From assembly GCF_932276165.1 (NCBI RefSeq), contig NC_063984.1, forward strand, positions 9,617,501 to 9,681,500: a stretch of 64,000 bases of DNA, given 5' to 3'. The notes under the pieces are model-generated. The model did not search any database. It was not told where the DNA came from and worked only from the letters and a program-made list of their open reading frames with translations. The translations under genes and the position numbers were made by a program. The first letter of the stretch is position 1, and each line of letters begins with the position of its first letter. Source of the DNA: Plutella xylostella (Eukaryota > Arthropoda > Insecta > Lepidoptera > Plutellidae). This document shows positions 1-11,247 of this stretch, one piece after another.

Positions 1-470
1 ATGGATACACTTGTGATAGCTTATCATGCATATGTGGCATCCACACTTCGCTATGGGATCATTTTCTGGGGTAACTGTAGTCAGAAAGAATCAGTATTCA
101 AGGCTCAGAAAAGAATAATTAGATCTATGTGTGGCCTTAAAACCACAGACAGCTGTAAGCCGTATTTTAAGAAATTCAAAATTTTATCTTTGCCATGTCT
201 CTATATTTACGAAGTAGGTGTATTTGTAAAATCAAATCCAAAGCTCTTCTTGAAGGCATCAGAAGTACATCACTGCAGTCGGATACGTTCGCTACATTGG
301 AACAGGCTATGCACTCAAACCTCAAAGACAGCCTTAATGAATAAAAGTGTTTTTTGCATGTCACCGCTTATCTACAATAAAATACCAAATTGTATTAGAG
401 ACCTAGACATAAAAATATTTAAGAAAAGATTATGTGAATTATTAATTGCTAAGTGCTATTACACAATAAC
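1..470 (+). pseudogene. Non-LTR retrotransposon reverse transcriptase, C-terminal fragment
   Basis: This open frame runs in from the left edge and encodes the last part of a LINE reverse transcriptase. The segment LRYGIIFWGN near residue 17, followed by a basic KAQKRIIR stretch and a cysteine-containing tail, is typical of the region just after the catalytic domain in jockey/CR1-like elements of Lepidoptera. The catalytic domain would lie outside the window. The native frame is broken at 471 by a DNA transposon. It resumes at 1403, after the target duplication, and reaches a stop near 1438. Family rank (jockey versus CR1 versus R1) is uncertain. Confidence 0.7.
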
Positions 471-1402
471 TAGGGTTTCGTTCCCGCTTTCCCGGGAATT
501 CCCGGGAAATTTGTCCTTCCCGAAACCGGGAAAAAAATTAGGATTCCCGGGAATTCCCGGGTTTGATTTTTAATCGTTTTTATGCTATATTTTCGTCTTT
601 ATCTATCTGTTTCTCCTACCTTAAACCAAAAAAAATATCGGCAGGTTTGTCGTCTACCATCAGAAACTCGGTTTTGTTGTAAATTATTGGAAAATCATAC
701 GTGTTGTATTGTTTTCGCGCAGCTACATTACAAAGATAAATGACTCATCTACATCACTTTGTTTCACCTCTTCCTGATTCAATATCTTTATTTATCTGTT
801 GGTCCTCCCACCTACCTAAAACCAAACAATTGATCGGCTTTTACATATGTGACCAAAGAGTATGTAAAAGCTAACACTAGTATGACACCTGTCATATTTT
901 TTTTATGTCCCCGTTTTATGTCCGCGTTTATTTTTTATAAAATTACTAACGCATAGAAAAAAACCAAAATAAGAAGTAGGTTGAGCGATAAATCGTTGAA
1001 TGAATAAATTTTTCTAAAACATTACCCCAAGTGTAATTAATTTTCTATTTTAACTATATGTCATAATAATATTATTTCCAAACTGTTTAGTATAATACCT
1101 TTGTTATTGTTTAATTTACAATTAAAAAAAACAAATGATTTGGCATGTAAAACAAATCATTATTATGTAATTTTGATTTTTAATTTATTTGACTGTTGCT
1201 TTTTTCTACCTATACGAGTGATAAAAGTATATTTGATTTAATTGTAAGAGTTTTAATAGACTATTTTATAGACTTTTAATACCCGAAAATAGCAAAACCA
1301 AGCATTTAAAATAAATTCCCGTTTCCCGGGAATTCCCGGGAAATCTTCGAAATAATTCCCGTTTCCCGGGAACAGAAAAAGGTCGGGAAAAACGAAACCC
1401 TA
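471..1402. mobile_element. hAT-type non-autonomous DNA transposon inside the LINE
   Basis: The ends are inverted copies of TAGGGTTTCGTT (left at 471, right ending at 1402). The element is flanked on both sides by the same 8 bp, acaataac (463-470 and 1403-1410). An 8 bp duplication with a short TIR is the hAT signature. Subterminal regions at both ends carry CCCGGGAATTCCCGGG palindromes (about 490-560 and 1318-1375). No transposase frame is present, so this is a non-autonomous copy of about 932 bp. Confidence 0.8.
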
Positions 1403-2535
1403 ACAATAACCGACTTTTTTGACGACAGAACACTATAATAAATGACATTTCTAACATAATTAATATTATCTTGTATGTATTTGTATACCTACCTGACTAA
1501 TTTAAATTTCAATGTACTTATAAAATATGTAGGGTAACGTAACGTACCTTGGGACGCTTGTACCTCGGGACATTGATTGTATTTTAAAAACCGGCTAAAT
1601 AAACACATTAAAATTCTACCCTAGGCATAGTATTTTACTCGCTTGGCAAAACTAGTGAGTCTCGTGATCATACCAGCATCGAGTGTGTGGTGAAGACAAT
1701 ATGAAGTTTTTTGGAGTCAAAAGTAGCTTTTGTATAGTTTTTTGTGTTGCTTTATCTCATTGAGGCATGCTCAAAATAAAGACATGGATGTCACGTATAA
1801 CTTTTCAGTTATTTAATTTTATGACATGGCAATTATCTGAAAGATTCCTATTAATTAAAAATAAAGATATTTAAATTTTGGTTAAATATTGCTTTTTTGT
1901 ACCTTGGGACACGATTAAATTTGTACCTTGGGACACTGTTTTCTATGTCTTTGTACTATGGAAAATGCAAACATCTAAATAACGCCTTATATCTCTGTTC
2001 TTATTAGTGCCAGAGTGAAACTAGACAGAAGAGAGATGCAGTAAATCAATAAGAACAGAGATATAAGGCGTTATTTAGAAGTTTGCATTTTCCATAGTAC
2101 AAAGCTATAGGAAACAGTGTCCCAAGGTACAAACGTGTAACGTACCTTGGGTCAAAACAAGCATTTTTACTTTTATCTTAATTTAATAAAATCTGGCCAC
2201 ACTAAAGCTTTAGCACAAATACTAGTGATAATAGATTATATATCCTACCGAATAAAGAAAATTTCACATTAATATCTTAGTTGTACGCTGCGATAGCTTC
2301 ATTCAAAGTTGGGGTAGTCGAAAATGTCCCTAGGTACGTTACGTTACCCTAATTAATTGATTTGTGTATTTGCATGCATTTTTGTTATTTAGCATGAGCC
2401 ATTGAGCAATTCAATATGTTCGTATGCTTAATGAATAAGCAGTACATGGAATGTACCTACTGATAATTGTATTAGATCTGAATTTACCTGTGTACACGAA
2501 TAAAAGATTTGAGTTTGAGTTTGAGTTTGAGTTTC
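1403..2535 (+). mobile_element. LINE 3' end with (TTTGAG)n tail
   Basis: The remainder of the LINE lies either side of the 1532-2349 insertion. It ends with a GAATAAAAG signal near 2498 and a short TTTGAG tandem tail at 2508-2534. Such short-repeat tails, instead of poly(A), are usual for several non-LTR families. This fixes the element as plus-strand with its 3' end near 2535. Confidence 0.65.
1532..2349. mobile_element. TA-flanked inverted-repeat element with internal hairpin
   Basis: The left end GGGTAACGTAACGTACC is matched by its inverted copy at 2327-2349, with one or two mismatches further in. Both ends abut TA (1530-1531 and 2350-2351), as for Tc1/mariner-type insertion. Inside, 1921-2005 and 2048-2132 form a second, much longer inverted repeat of about 85 bp per arm. 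The element is non-coding. It lies within the 3' untranslated part of the LINE. Confidence 0.7.
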
Positions 2536-3603
2536 ATATTGATAGGGCACTATACTATTCTATGCCCCTAGCTTGCTAGCATTTTTTTAAGTAAGTATTT
2601 TTTATTTCAGTGTAAGTACCTAGTATAAGTACTAAGTAGGTACTTATATAGTTTTTGATATTTTGATGTTATAATTTATAATACGTATTTTTAATTATTC
2701 GTAGGCCCACTGTATGTATGTCCCGGTTAAGTGGCCGTCTTTTCACATGTTTACAAATACACTTTACAATAATAACATTAATAAATCATACCAAACTCAC
2801 CCTTATTATCCCTTATTCATCTTTGCATAGTTCAACTTTCTGCTAAAACCCGCACCGCTCTTTCAGTTATTAAATCCGTAATTTTCAAAGTCCGTACAAT
2901 GTAACAAAATCACTAAGTAACAATGCATTTATTTACGCGCCGCACTTTATGTTATTTTCATAGTCAGCAATCTTAATTTTAGCAACATTTTCCGATGCCG
3001 CCAAAAACCGATCTTCTTTTGTTTCTTAATTTCTTTTTCTGCTTGCTTTCAGGCAAACGTTTATGGCTCAAACAGCCATTCCAAGTCTATAAAATAAATG
3101 TTTACTTACTGTTTTTATCAATGATTTTTGAATGTGTAAGTATGTACCTAATATACGTTTAACGTGTTAATGGTATAAAACTACCTATGCCTATGTATCC
3201 CGGTTGAGGAAACACTAATTAGGAGTTATAGACAGAGCCATCTATGTTATTAAAATTAAACAAATTTAGCCACTGCCATCTATTATAAAAAAAGTGTACT
3301 AGCTATAATACCTGCCTCGCTTAAAATATTAACAAGGTAATTCATTACTGTAGTAGTTTTGCTACTCGACCAAAGATGGCGCTTTAACTGAAATTATAAA
3401 AGAATAATGTATAACATTATAAAATAATAGATATATGTTTTACTACTCGACCACAGATGGCGCTTTTTACTAAAATTACAAAAGAATAATTTATAAAATT
3501 AAAAACAATAAACAACTTGTTTTCTTCATTGTTTACAAATAGGTATAAATTAGTATTGTTTTGCTTATACATTTCATTATGTTAAATCTCATTTTGTGCT
3601 TTA
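2536..3603. other. Gene-free interval with an imperfect tandem duplication
   Basis: No coding frame was recognised. A stretch of about 75-90 bp at 3350-3435 is repeated imperfectly at 3440-3520. Each copy starts CTACTCGACC, carries the core AGATGGCGCT (3373 and 3455) and ends in an AT-rich tract. Confidence 0.5.
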
Positions 3604-3752
3604 GTGCCAATTTCTCCATTCTCGGTTAGAGCATAACCAGGGAGTAGTGGTTAACTTTTGACACATCCTGTCATGAATTTTATATGGAGATGACGTTTAA
3701 TTTATAAATCAATCCCTGTCGGTTAGATAACCGACTATGGAGAAATTGGCAC
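3604..3752. mobile_element. Fold-back MITE, family A, copy 1
   Basis: The left end GTGCCAATTTCTCCAT pairs with the right end ATGGAGAAATTGGCAC, with a second inverted segment (CGGTTA/TAACCG) inside. The internal motif TTTTGACACATC is shared with the copies at 22373 and 46353. The element is non-coding, about 149 bp. Confidence 0.75.
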
Positions 3753-4192
3753 TTAGGTTCATTTAGGTAAGTTAAAGTTAGGAAAAAGCGGCTTTGGTTA
3801 AAGTTTCAGCAGTTAGCAGTAGCTAAAATAGACCAATGAAACACGATTGCTAAGCTTGTACCACCGTTCTTATTTTTATTATTATTACTCATAATACACA
3901 TCAATCCAATTCCAACAGCCATTACAACTCACCACATTTTATTGAATCTACTTATCTCCCAGATGGGAGATGGGTAGGCATAGGCAGATAAATATAGACC
4001 TCTACCTCAACGGACCGTTCATGTATTATTTCAGCCACATCTATGCACCTAGATAGGGAATACTCACTAGTCGGTTTACTTCAAGTTTACATCTTATCTT
4101 AACATAACATGTCTAATATCACAGCCTGCATCCAACATACCATAGACTAATACACATTAGTCTATGAACATACCTTTACGACACACTTATTA
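3753..4192 (-). other. Probable distal 3' UTR/flank of Wnt9
   Basis: No gene was seen. On the minus strand AATAAA hexamers occur at 3943-3938 and 3880-3875, about 440-510 bp past the Wnt9 stop. They are the first plausible poly(A) signals I noticed. A short hairpin (CATAGACTAA/TTAGTCTATG) lies at 4141-4166. Confidence 0.35.
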
Positions 4193-4376
4193 ATGCTGCT
4201 GCCTCACTTGGCAATTAAGATTTGCGTATTTACCAAACTTCCATGTGTGGTCAGTATATTCGCCAAACTTATTGCCGTATTTGCCTATAAGTGGCCTTTT
4301 TGGCAAATATAGGCAATAGAAGTTTAGGCAAATACTCACATACGAATAGTCAAGTGAGGTAGCAGCCTAGCAGCAT
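4193..4376. mobile_element. Fold-back element abutting the Wnt9 stop codon
   Basis: The left end ATGCTGCTGCCTCACTTG and the right end, which on the opposite strand reads CTGCTACCTCACTTG, are inverted repeats. The interior holds further repeats of TTTGGCAAAT/AGGCAAATA type. The element ends 6 bp from the Wnt9 stop, so in a Wnt9 transcript it would form the proximal 3' UTR. Confidence 0.65.
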
Positions 4377-4382
4377 AACATT

Positions 4383-5337
4383 TTACTTACACACATAAAA
4401 ATCCACGTTCTCTCTACACGTGTCACATTTAACAAAACAGCAATTTAGCATTTTACAATTACACCGAGAGTCCACAGCTCTCTGGTACTTATTGTAGCCT
4501 CGGCCACAACACAGGGTGGCGCAGTTCTGTCTGTCTCTACACGGCCTGCCTACTGTACTCACACAGAGATTTGGCGTCTTCTGTAAGTACACTAAGCTCT
4601 TCCTATCCTTTCTTATTCTCTTCCTGACCTTCGGCGTAATAGCTCTCTTCGTCGTATAGTTTACTATCTTTTTCTTCACCGCGTGGTGGTATTGCTTCTT
4701 CAGCAGGCCCATGGCAGAGCTGAATGGCGGCAGTCGCTTCCAACAGGTCTTGGTCGTGCAAGAACCGGAGAACCCATGACACTTGCACACTTCTCTCAGC
4801 TGCTCCCCAACTGCCTCCACGCCCACCAACACATTCTGCTTCAAAGTATCCGCTATTTGGTCGTTCCCGGCATGCTTGAAGTCTAGAAAGTTCCGTGTGA
4901 TCCGCTTCCCATACCTGAAGTCGTCTCCGCAGCCTGCTGTCTTCCATTCCTTGACGGTGTTCTTTCCGAAGTTGTTCAAACATGAACATTTGACGAGCGA
5001 TCCCGAGGCGCATCCTTTAGCGACCGCGTGCGATAGAGAGGCGGCTGTCAACGCAAAAACAAATGCGGTTTCCCTGTAGATTTTATTGAAGATGTTCCTT
5101 TTGGGTTTGTTGTTGAACACTAATGAGCAGTTCCACTTGTCGTATCTAAAGGCGTCCTCGCAAGAAGAGATGGCTTGGTTCTTCGCGACGTCGATAGTTT
5201 CCTCCAGGCCAGGGTCACGGTTGCAGATCTTGGTCTGCCGAGGGGACGAGCGCAACCATTTGCAAGCGTCGGGGTAGACTGTCTCGGAGCGTTCGGAGAA
5301 CAGAGATTCAATTGTTCTTTGAAGGACTGGGCGAGAT
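4383..5337 (-). CDS. Wnt9: Wnt9 coding exon 2
   Basis: The acceptor is TTCCTTTACAG. The frame is open from the acceptor to a TAA at 4385-4383 and carries the whole mature Wnt domain in a single exon. Confidence 0.88.
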
Positions 5338-5524
5338 CTGTAAAGGAATATGATAAATATTAATTTAGTCTGGTAGAGTGTAAAAACATTCGGAAACTTT
5401 TATTTATTACCACTGATCTAATTAAATAAACATAGGCACTGACTTACCCTTCAACGATTTCCGACGAAATAAAAGTGAGAGTCGATAGAGCTATAGCGAA
5501 CGACACTGAACTAGAACCTAACAT
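4383..5524 (-). CDS. Wnt9: Wnt9 secreted signalling protein (complete, two exons)
   Basis: Wnt ligand, secreted and lipid-modified, signalling through Frizzled/LRP receptors. Exon 1 is 5524-5448 and exon 2 is 5337-4383, joined by a 110 bp GTAAGT...CAG intron that splits a glycine codon; the join gives 343 residues. Residues 1-20 or so form a hydrophobic signal peptide beginning MLGSSS. The Wnt core follows: FRYDKWNCS near 90, the RETAF motif near 114, and CKCHGFSGSC at 211-220, where Ser216 is the Porcupine acylation serine. The C-terminal cysteine-knot domain ends CRENVDFYVCK. N-glycosylation sequons are present near Asn95 and Asn252. LVGV before the acylation motif and the CWKRLPPF segment fit the Wnt9 (Drosophila Wnt4) group better than Wnt1, 6 or 10. 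The linker at about 247-275 is unusually basic. Subfamily was assigned by eye. Confidence 0.88.
5448..5524 (-). CDS. Wnt9: Wnt9 coding exon 1
   Basis: The ATG lies at 5524-5522. It encodes 25 residues plus two bases, all signal peptide, and ends at a GTAAGT donor. The frame joins exon 2 exactly, which supports the short intron. Confidence 0.85.
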
Positions 5525-6771
5525 AATGAAGCCTATGAAATAAAACTATTCCATGTTGAAAGTTATTGTTTCACAAAACTTAATATTGCAGCGTAGGCCT
5601 AACATGGTGAAACACATTGCTCTAATGGTCAAGTTATGGATAAGACAAAGTGAGATAAGTTAATCAGAAAAGGGTTGGGTCAGTCCTAAAAAGGAAAATG
5701 CAAACTTGAAAATCATAGTCACACCATTATTTGAGTAAGACGTCATAGATACAGACATACCTTGTATTTTGTCTGTAGCGTTGTTTGTTTTCGGCAAAAC
5801 CAGACAGTTGACCTCATTAACGACTCATTAAAAAACCTTTGTATAGGGCTATGCCTCTGGTTAATGAGTTATTGAGTTCGAATTCGTAAGAACTTCGTTA
5901 TTCGTAAGAATTATTAAGAACCGTAAAAAGTGCAAAATACGTCTTCCCAAGAGAGCTGAGTTTATACATTTTTCAGGTATTCACCTTGTGTGATGTGTGG
6001 TCGGTTGTCATTTTTACTTATTTCATCATAAAAAAAACCATACAGCTAAATTAGGTACCTATACCGAAAAACATTAAAAGTATATAGTTGAAAGCCAAGC
6101 CGAAGCTTGTAGCTTTATTATTCATCTTCTCTATTCTACATAATATCAAGGAATGGAATATACACATTATATTTAGATGTCAGTAGCCAATTATTTTATA
6201 GTATGATACAAAGGCCTAAAATGGATTTCCAACTATAGCGTGCACCACTGCACATTTGCTAATAAATAAAGAGAGCGAAGTCTATAATTTTCGCTATACA
6301 AAATATAATTTCAGACATTCGTCTGCTGAAAATATTACTTATTCATAAATTAGATGTTGCAATGAACTGGCTTCGCATTGGAATTCTACCCTTGTATATA
6401 GGTACATATATAATATATATACTATAGACATCATTTGCAAAGGTCGCCGCTCAGTGGAAATGGAAACATCTAGCGGAAATAGACTTGACCTACCTGATTC
6501 AAATGCATTTTATCTGTGAAAAATAGCTACCTCTCAATATCAAATTACATATAAATGAGCTGAGGCCGAAAGGGTTAGAAAAGAGGGAGAATCAATATTC
6601 TTTATTTGGACATTCATATTTTTTTGGAATATATTATGTAGGTAAGGTTCCTTTATAGACACTACCTCCGCAGGATTAACGCGCGAATCTCGACAAGCTT
6701 TGTTGTCTAGACATTGTTATTGCTTGATTTTATACAGGAACCAATTGCACGTAGGGAGTCGCTCCGCTTTG
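5525..6771. other. Upstream flank of Wnt9, no gene seen
   Basis: This AT-rich interval must contain the Wnt9 promoter and 5' UTR on the minus strand. I could not place a start site, and I see no coding frame or clear repeat. Confidence 0.4.
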
Positions 6772-6912
6772 GTAAAGCTACGTACAGACCAGCCCAACAA
6801 TCGCCCAACGATGGATATTTATCATACATACTCGTATACAGGGGCAGATTGCAGCAACGAAGGTCAACGAAACCCGTTGGCGTTCGTTTGGCCGGTCTGT
6901 ACGCAGCTTTAC
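6772..6912. mobile_element. Fold-back MITE
   Basis: The left end GTAAAGCTACGTACAGACC pairs with the right end GGTCTGTACGCAGCTTTAC at one mismatch. Pairing continues through GCCCAAC/CGTTGG blocks inside. The element is non-coding, about 141 bp. Confidence 0.7.
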
Positions 6913-8030
6913 ATCCTCCCTTGCTCAACGCAGCTATATTTAGGTTGAAAATCATCACCAGTGTCTAAGAATAGAATAGAAAGCAGACGGAAAATTCACA
7001 TTTCCGCGAAAGTTGAGAGCAACATCCGAAAGCTAGGTCAGTGATCCCGGAACCAAGTCCAGTAATCATTCCACACACACATCCAATTTACCACTTCAAA
7101 AATCTGAATACTGTATGCAATACAACTTAACTGCTATAAATATAGGAGCATAACTCAAAAAGCTGAGATTTGAAATTTAAGAGATCAAACTTCTAGTAGG
7201 ATTTTTTATTTTGTGTGTTTCTCTTATAAAAACGAAATCGCATAAATTTTTGAATTGTGCCCTTATTAGGTACTGAGTGAATATACAATAAGGCACCTAC
7301 AGCTATATGTTTTCTAACTAGTTTTTTAAAGTTGTAGTGTACAGACTACAGCTCTAGGCCTATCGCACATTGTGCCCTAGGCGAGCCTAGACGAGTCTGT
7401 ACGGATAACCTAGCCGACTCTTTTGTTCTGAATTACAACACCGATGTAGGAAAGGAATTCTTGATAGTCTCTATGGAATTTGCTGAAAAAGTCTGAAACG
7501 ATCGTTTCAGACGATATCTCGTGAAAGTATTAAATTCTTCAGCTTTGTCCCGAGATAGAAAATAATATTATGTAGGTATTTCTTGGTGTTTTGTACTTTC
7601 AGTTTCAGGATAGCTGTTTCGACAACCTCTATCGCATAAAACGTTATTATATTCCAAAATTATCTCATCCGAGTTGCGAATGTGTAATGGATGGATTTGA
7701 ATGTTTATTTTAAAAAAGAAGATATTGAGTTAAGGTTATTAAGTTTTTCTAATGATCATTTACTACTAATGGTAATGAGGAACAAATAGTACAGTAATAG
7801 TATTGTAAAGGCGCATCCACACTTGCGCACATCGGCGAACGTTCGGCGCGGATCGATAGCGGAGCGGCGCGCAGTCTCGCTCGGAACCGCGACAATCTGC
7901 CGTGCAGTCCGACCACACAAAGCTGACTCGTGGAACAGTGGTTTTGACAGCAGACATAGAGGCGAGTGAAACTAGTGCCACTGGCTTTGACAACAGAAAA
8001 GAGTCTGTGCCACTGCATTATTTTTCTAAT
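6913..8030. other. Gene-free interval with a GC-rich block
   Basis: This is mostly AT-rich non-coding DNA. A GC- and CpG-rich block at 7805-7960 (GCGCACATCGGCG and similar) stands out. It looks like a decayed repeat rather than a gene, since no frame resembles a known protein. Confidence 0.35.
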
Positions 8031-8320
8031 AAAAAGTTCCAGTTACACTACTCAAAATTACTCCTAAACGGAAAAGGCTAGTTTAGTGACGCCTTCTGCA
8101 ACATGGATGTACCTAAATTTAACAACGCATTAGAATATTACCAACTTAAAACGTTAATATTTTTTACACAATTTTATTTAAATGTTTAAAAAAATTGGGG
8201 CTATTTCTCATCGGAAATATTATGACGAAATGAATGCGTTGTTTTGTAAAAAATGGCGATCATAATATACTTGGTTAATTTCATAAAGCTATTTAAGGCA
8301 TTTTTAATAATTTAAAGGAA
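8031..8320. mobile_element. Dispersed element sharing CTCCTAAACGGAAAAGGCTAG
   Basis: The block around 8060-8105 (TCCTAAACGGAAAAGGCTAG, then GACGCCTTCTGCAACAT) recurs at 32537-32580 and, inverted, at about 25545-25590. The three copies are diverged members of one non-autonomous family; the ends of this copy are unclear. Confidence 0.55.
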
Positions 8321-9170
8321 TTGCCTAATCAAAACTACATAATTCTATGAGTAAGCCGGGGCCGCCGTTTTTTATGCCAGCTTTGCATGACCTGCCTATA
8401 CATAACCTACCTGAAGCATTGTCGGGAATTAATGGACGCGGGACGGAAGCAGAAGCACAGAAGTCCCGGTAAATGGCAATAAAAATAGAGGAAAACGGTC
8501 CCTTATGTTTGTGTGGGTGTTAATGCCATTATGTCAATTTGTTGCATGACGTGCCAGTAGGTACTAAGGCTAAGGCAACTTGAATACATACGTGAAGAAT
8601 ACATAGATTATGGATTTAACTTTAACAAACTTTGTCTTGAACACTCACTTATTTGTTTAGATACAATCACAAACTTCTATCGGATTTCTGAGTTACGTTA
8701 TATTTATGCACCGGCACCGGTGTAAATAATACCTATGTTAATTAAAATAGCACCACCTCAATCCGGGAGTGTGAAAGAGCCCTTATTGAGAACCTCCCCT
8801 ATTTGTTTACATCTCGACTCGAAACGCCGGTCATTGAACCGTTGGCTGTGTGCCAAGTGGGGCAAATCTATCATAACGTATTTCACTTAACAATAGGCTT
8901 TAAGCCTACGACAGAAATCATATTTTGGCAAGAGCTAAATGTGGGTGGAAATGTAACAATGGCTCAGTTTCAGAGTCAGCCTTCCGCTTCAATGTAACTA
9001 TTTCACGATAAAAGTATAATGGTTGGTCCGAGTACGCTCGTATGAGAATAGAGCAACATCCGAGTCATATGACTTGCGATCCGATCACGAGATGAGTATG
9101 AAGACACTCGGCCCGTGCGAGCTCACATAATGAAAACTCAGCTTTATTATTATATATAAGTAACATTAAA
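8321..9170. other. Gene-free interval
   Basis: There is no supported gene. A short open frame at 8803-8997 has no recognisable family or coding features. Confidence 0.35.
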
Positions 9171-11188
9171 TGGGCAGTTCTTCTTTTTAACCTACATAAT
9201 GGATAAAAAATTATCCCGAATTTGAAAAAAATTACTTTAGCTTTTTGGTGAACTCTTATATTTTTTATGATAGCTACATTTCTATTCTATCGAAAAAGGT
9301 GGTTGGCCGCGAAGTTTAAGTATTTTTTCAAGATTTTCAGAACATAATACGTGGATAAGGCAAAGAAAATTACACCTTCGTCACAGAATCTTTTATTTTT
9401 TTTAATCGAAATAGTCTTCGTCGATTAAAATGAAACTTTTTTGATACGTTAATAAATAAAATACCATTTTAGAAAACATATGAAGGAATGGATTTTTAGT
9501 AATAACAAAATATTTATTAAGTAGTTATTACCACTCTGTCACAATTTCAGCTAAAATGAAGCTTGTTTTTGCTATAAATATTTTTTCGCTACTAATTACA
9601 GTCAAAAATTAACAGCATAGACGTTAACATCAATGACTAAATTTAATATGATTTTTCAAAAATTGCACTATTTATAACAGAACATATAAACGACCAAAAA
9701 TAAGTTGACTACCAGGAGACACCAATCGTTACAGAGTGGTAAACGATGTGACATAGTTGTTATTCTATTAAATATGCGGCAGCGTTTTGGAATAAAACAG
9801 TTTTATTTAAAAATAATAATTTAGTAACTTACTTATAAATCATTATGGTTTCAAGTTAGTCAAAAAAATTACTGGATATATCTTTATTGTTAGTATAACT
9901 AATGAAATCACACTTGAGAACCTCTGGAGAGTGAAATATCCGTATTTCAGGAACTTAAAGGACAAATTTGTTCCAAGTACATAAAATAGTGTTTATCTGC
10001 ACAAATAATATTTTCGGCAACCTAAAATTTAAGTAACTTAATGGAAAATTACGTAATTTGTTAAAGTTTTAACCAGCCATATTTCGAAAATACAGCAGTG
10101 GCTCTTAGAACTTGAAAAAAATACTCTTTCCTTTTTTAATTGCCTTAGAAGCTGGAAGGACTTTAATGTTATCATCAAACATCCGATAAATCATTCTCCA
10201 CCATATTAAACAGTCTACCACATTCATCGTCTGTTCTTGAGAACAATAGCACGAAATTACCTTTTTCACAAACGAAACTTTTTATTAATGCAGCGCAAGT
10301 GTATTGGACGTTCCTTTCGCTTCTTACTTTAACCAAAACGTGTAGTTTCTCTTCAATTTTTCTTTGATGAATTTCCTCAGGTTGGAGTGTTTCGTAAGAA
10401 TGTGACAGATTTGTCGTGTGACAGAGGGGTAAAATGTGTTGCAAAGTCGATTAGCATTTAAACAGTAACATAAAGTGTAATATTCACATGTTGATTGCAA
10501 AGTAATTGTTAGTACCAATGAGTAAATAACAAAATAATAATTTAATTGTATTTTATTTTAACAATTACCTACGTGACGAAGCTGTCGCCGAATAAACACA
10601 CGCACCTCCTGTCACACTTTGCGGGTGGCCGATACGCGGTGTCTGGATCTCAAAGGGGAAATCTTACCAAGGGGAAAAGGAGACCTAAACTCTGATCGAT
10701 GGCAATAAGGACGAGTGGCTCAAACAAATATTTTAAATGGCAACCTACGTGACAGAATGTAACTACTAAAACATTAGGTAGTAAGAGACAAATTTTCAAA
10801 TTTTTTTTAAAATATTTCTGAAATCATTTAAAAATATATATTTTATTTTACTAAATAGGTAATGTCTTCTGGAGTTTAAATAATTTTTTATATTTTATGT
10901 CGTCATATATAATTTTTGTAACATTATCAAATATGCGCAGGATGAAGTGGCGGGAGACAGCCAAGATTCGTATGAAATACACCTCTGTCACGCGGATTTA
11001 CCACTCTGTAACGTAATTTTAAATACAAAAATATAAATTTATATTTTTGTAAACGTGCACAGCCGTTGTGTTTTTAGTACAATGCACGCTGAAATATAAA
11101 TAAATAAATAAATATTTGAAAAACTCATGATTTTTTCTTCACAACTGATGGAGACTAAGTTATGTAGGTTAAAAAGAAGAACTGCCCA
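9171..11188. mobile_element. 2.0 kb non-autonomous DNA transposon with perfect TIRs
   Basis: The left end TGGGCAGTTCTTCTTTTTAA, continuing CCTACATAA, is repeated inverted and without mismatch at 11160-11188, giving 28-29 bp TIRs. The flanks read AAAT on both sides if the outer T is excluded, a possible 4 bp target duplication. No transposase was seen; small frames at 10175-10518 are unconvincing. Inside, TTACCACTCTGT[CA]AC occurs at 9528 and 10998 and inverted at 9728. The superfamily is not determined. Confidence 0.75.
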
Positions 11189-11247
11189 AATAGGTAAGTA
11201 CCTACTTACTTATAAATCTTTGTATGTAAGTATACAATAATCGGAAC

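Noticed and set aside
4603..5013. 136-codon minus-strand open frame
   Set aside because: It overlaps Wnt9 exon 2 in another frame and shows no family features.
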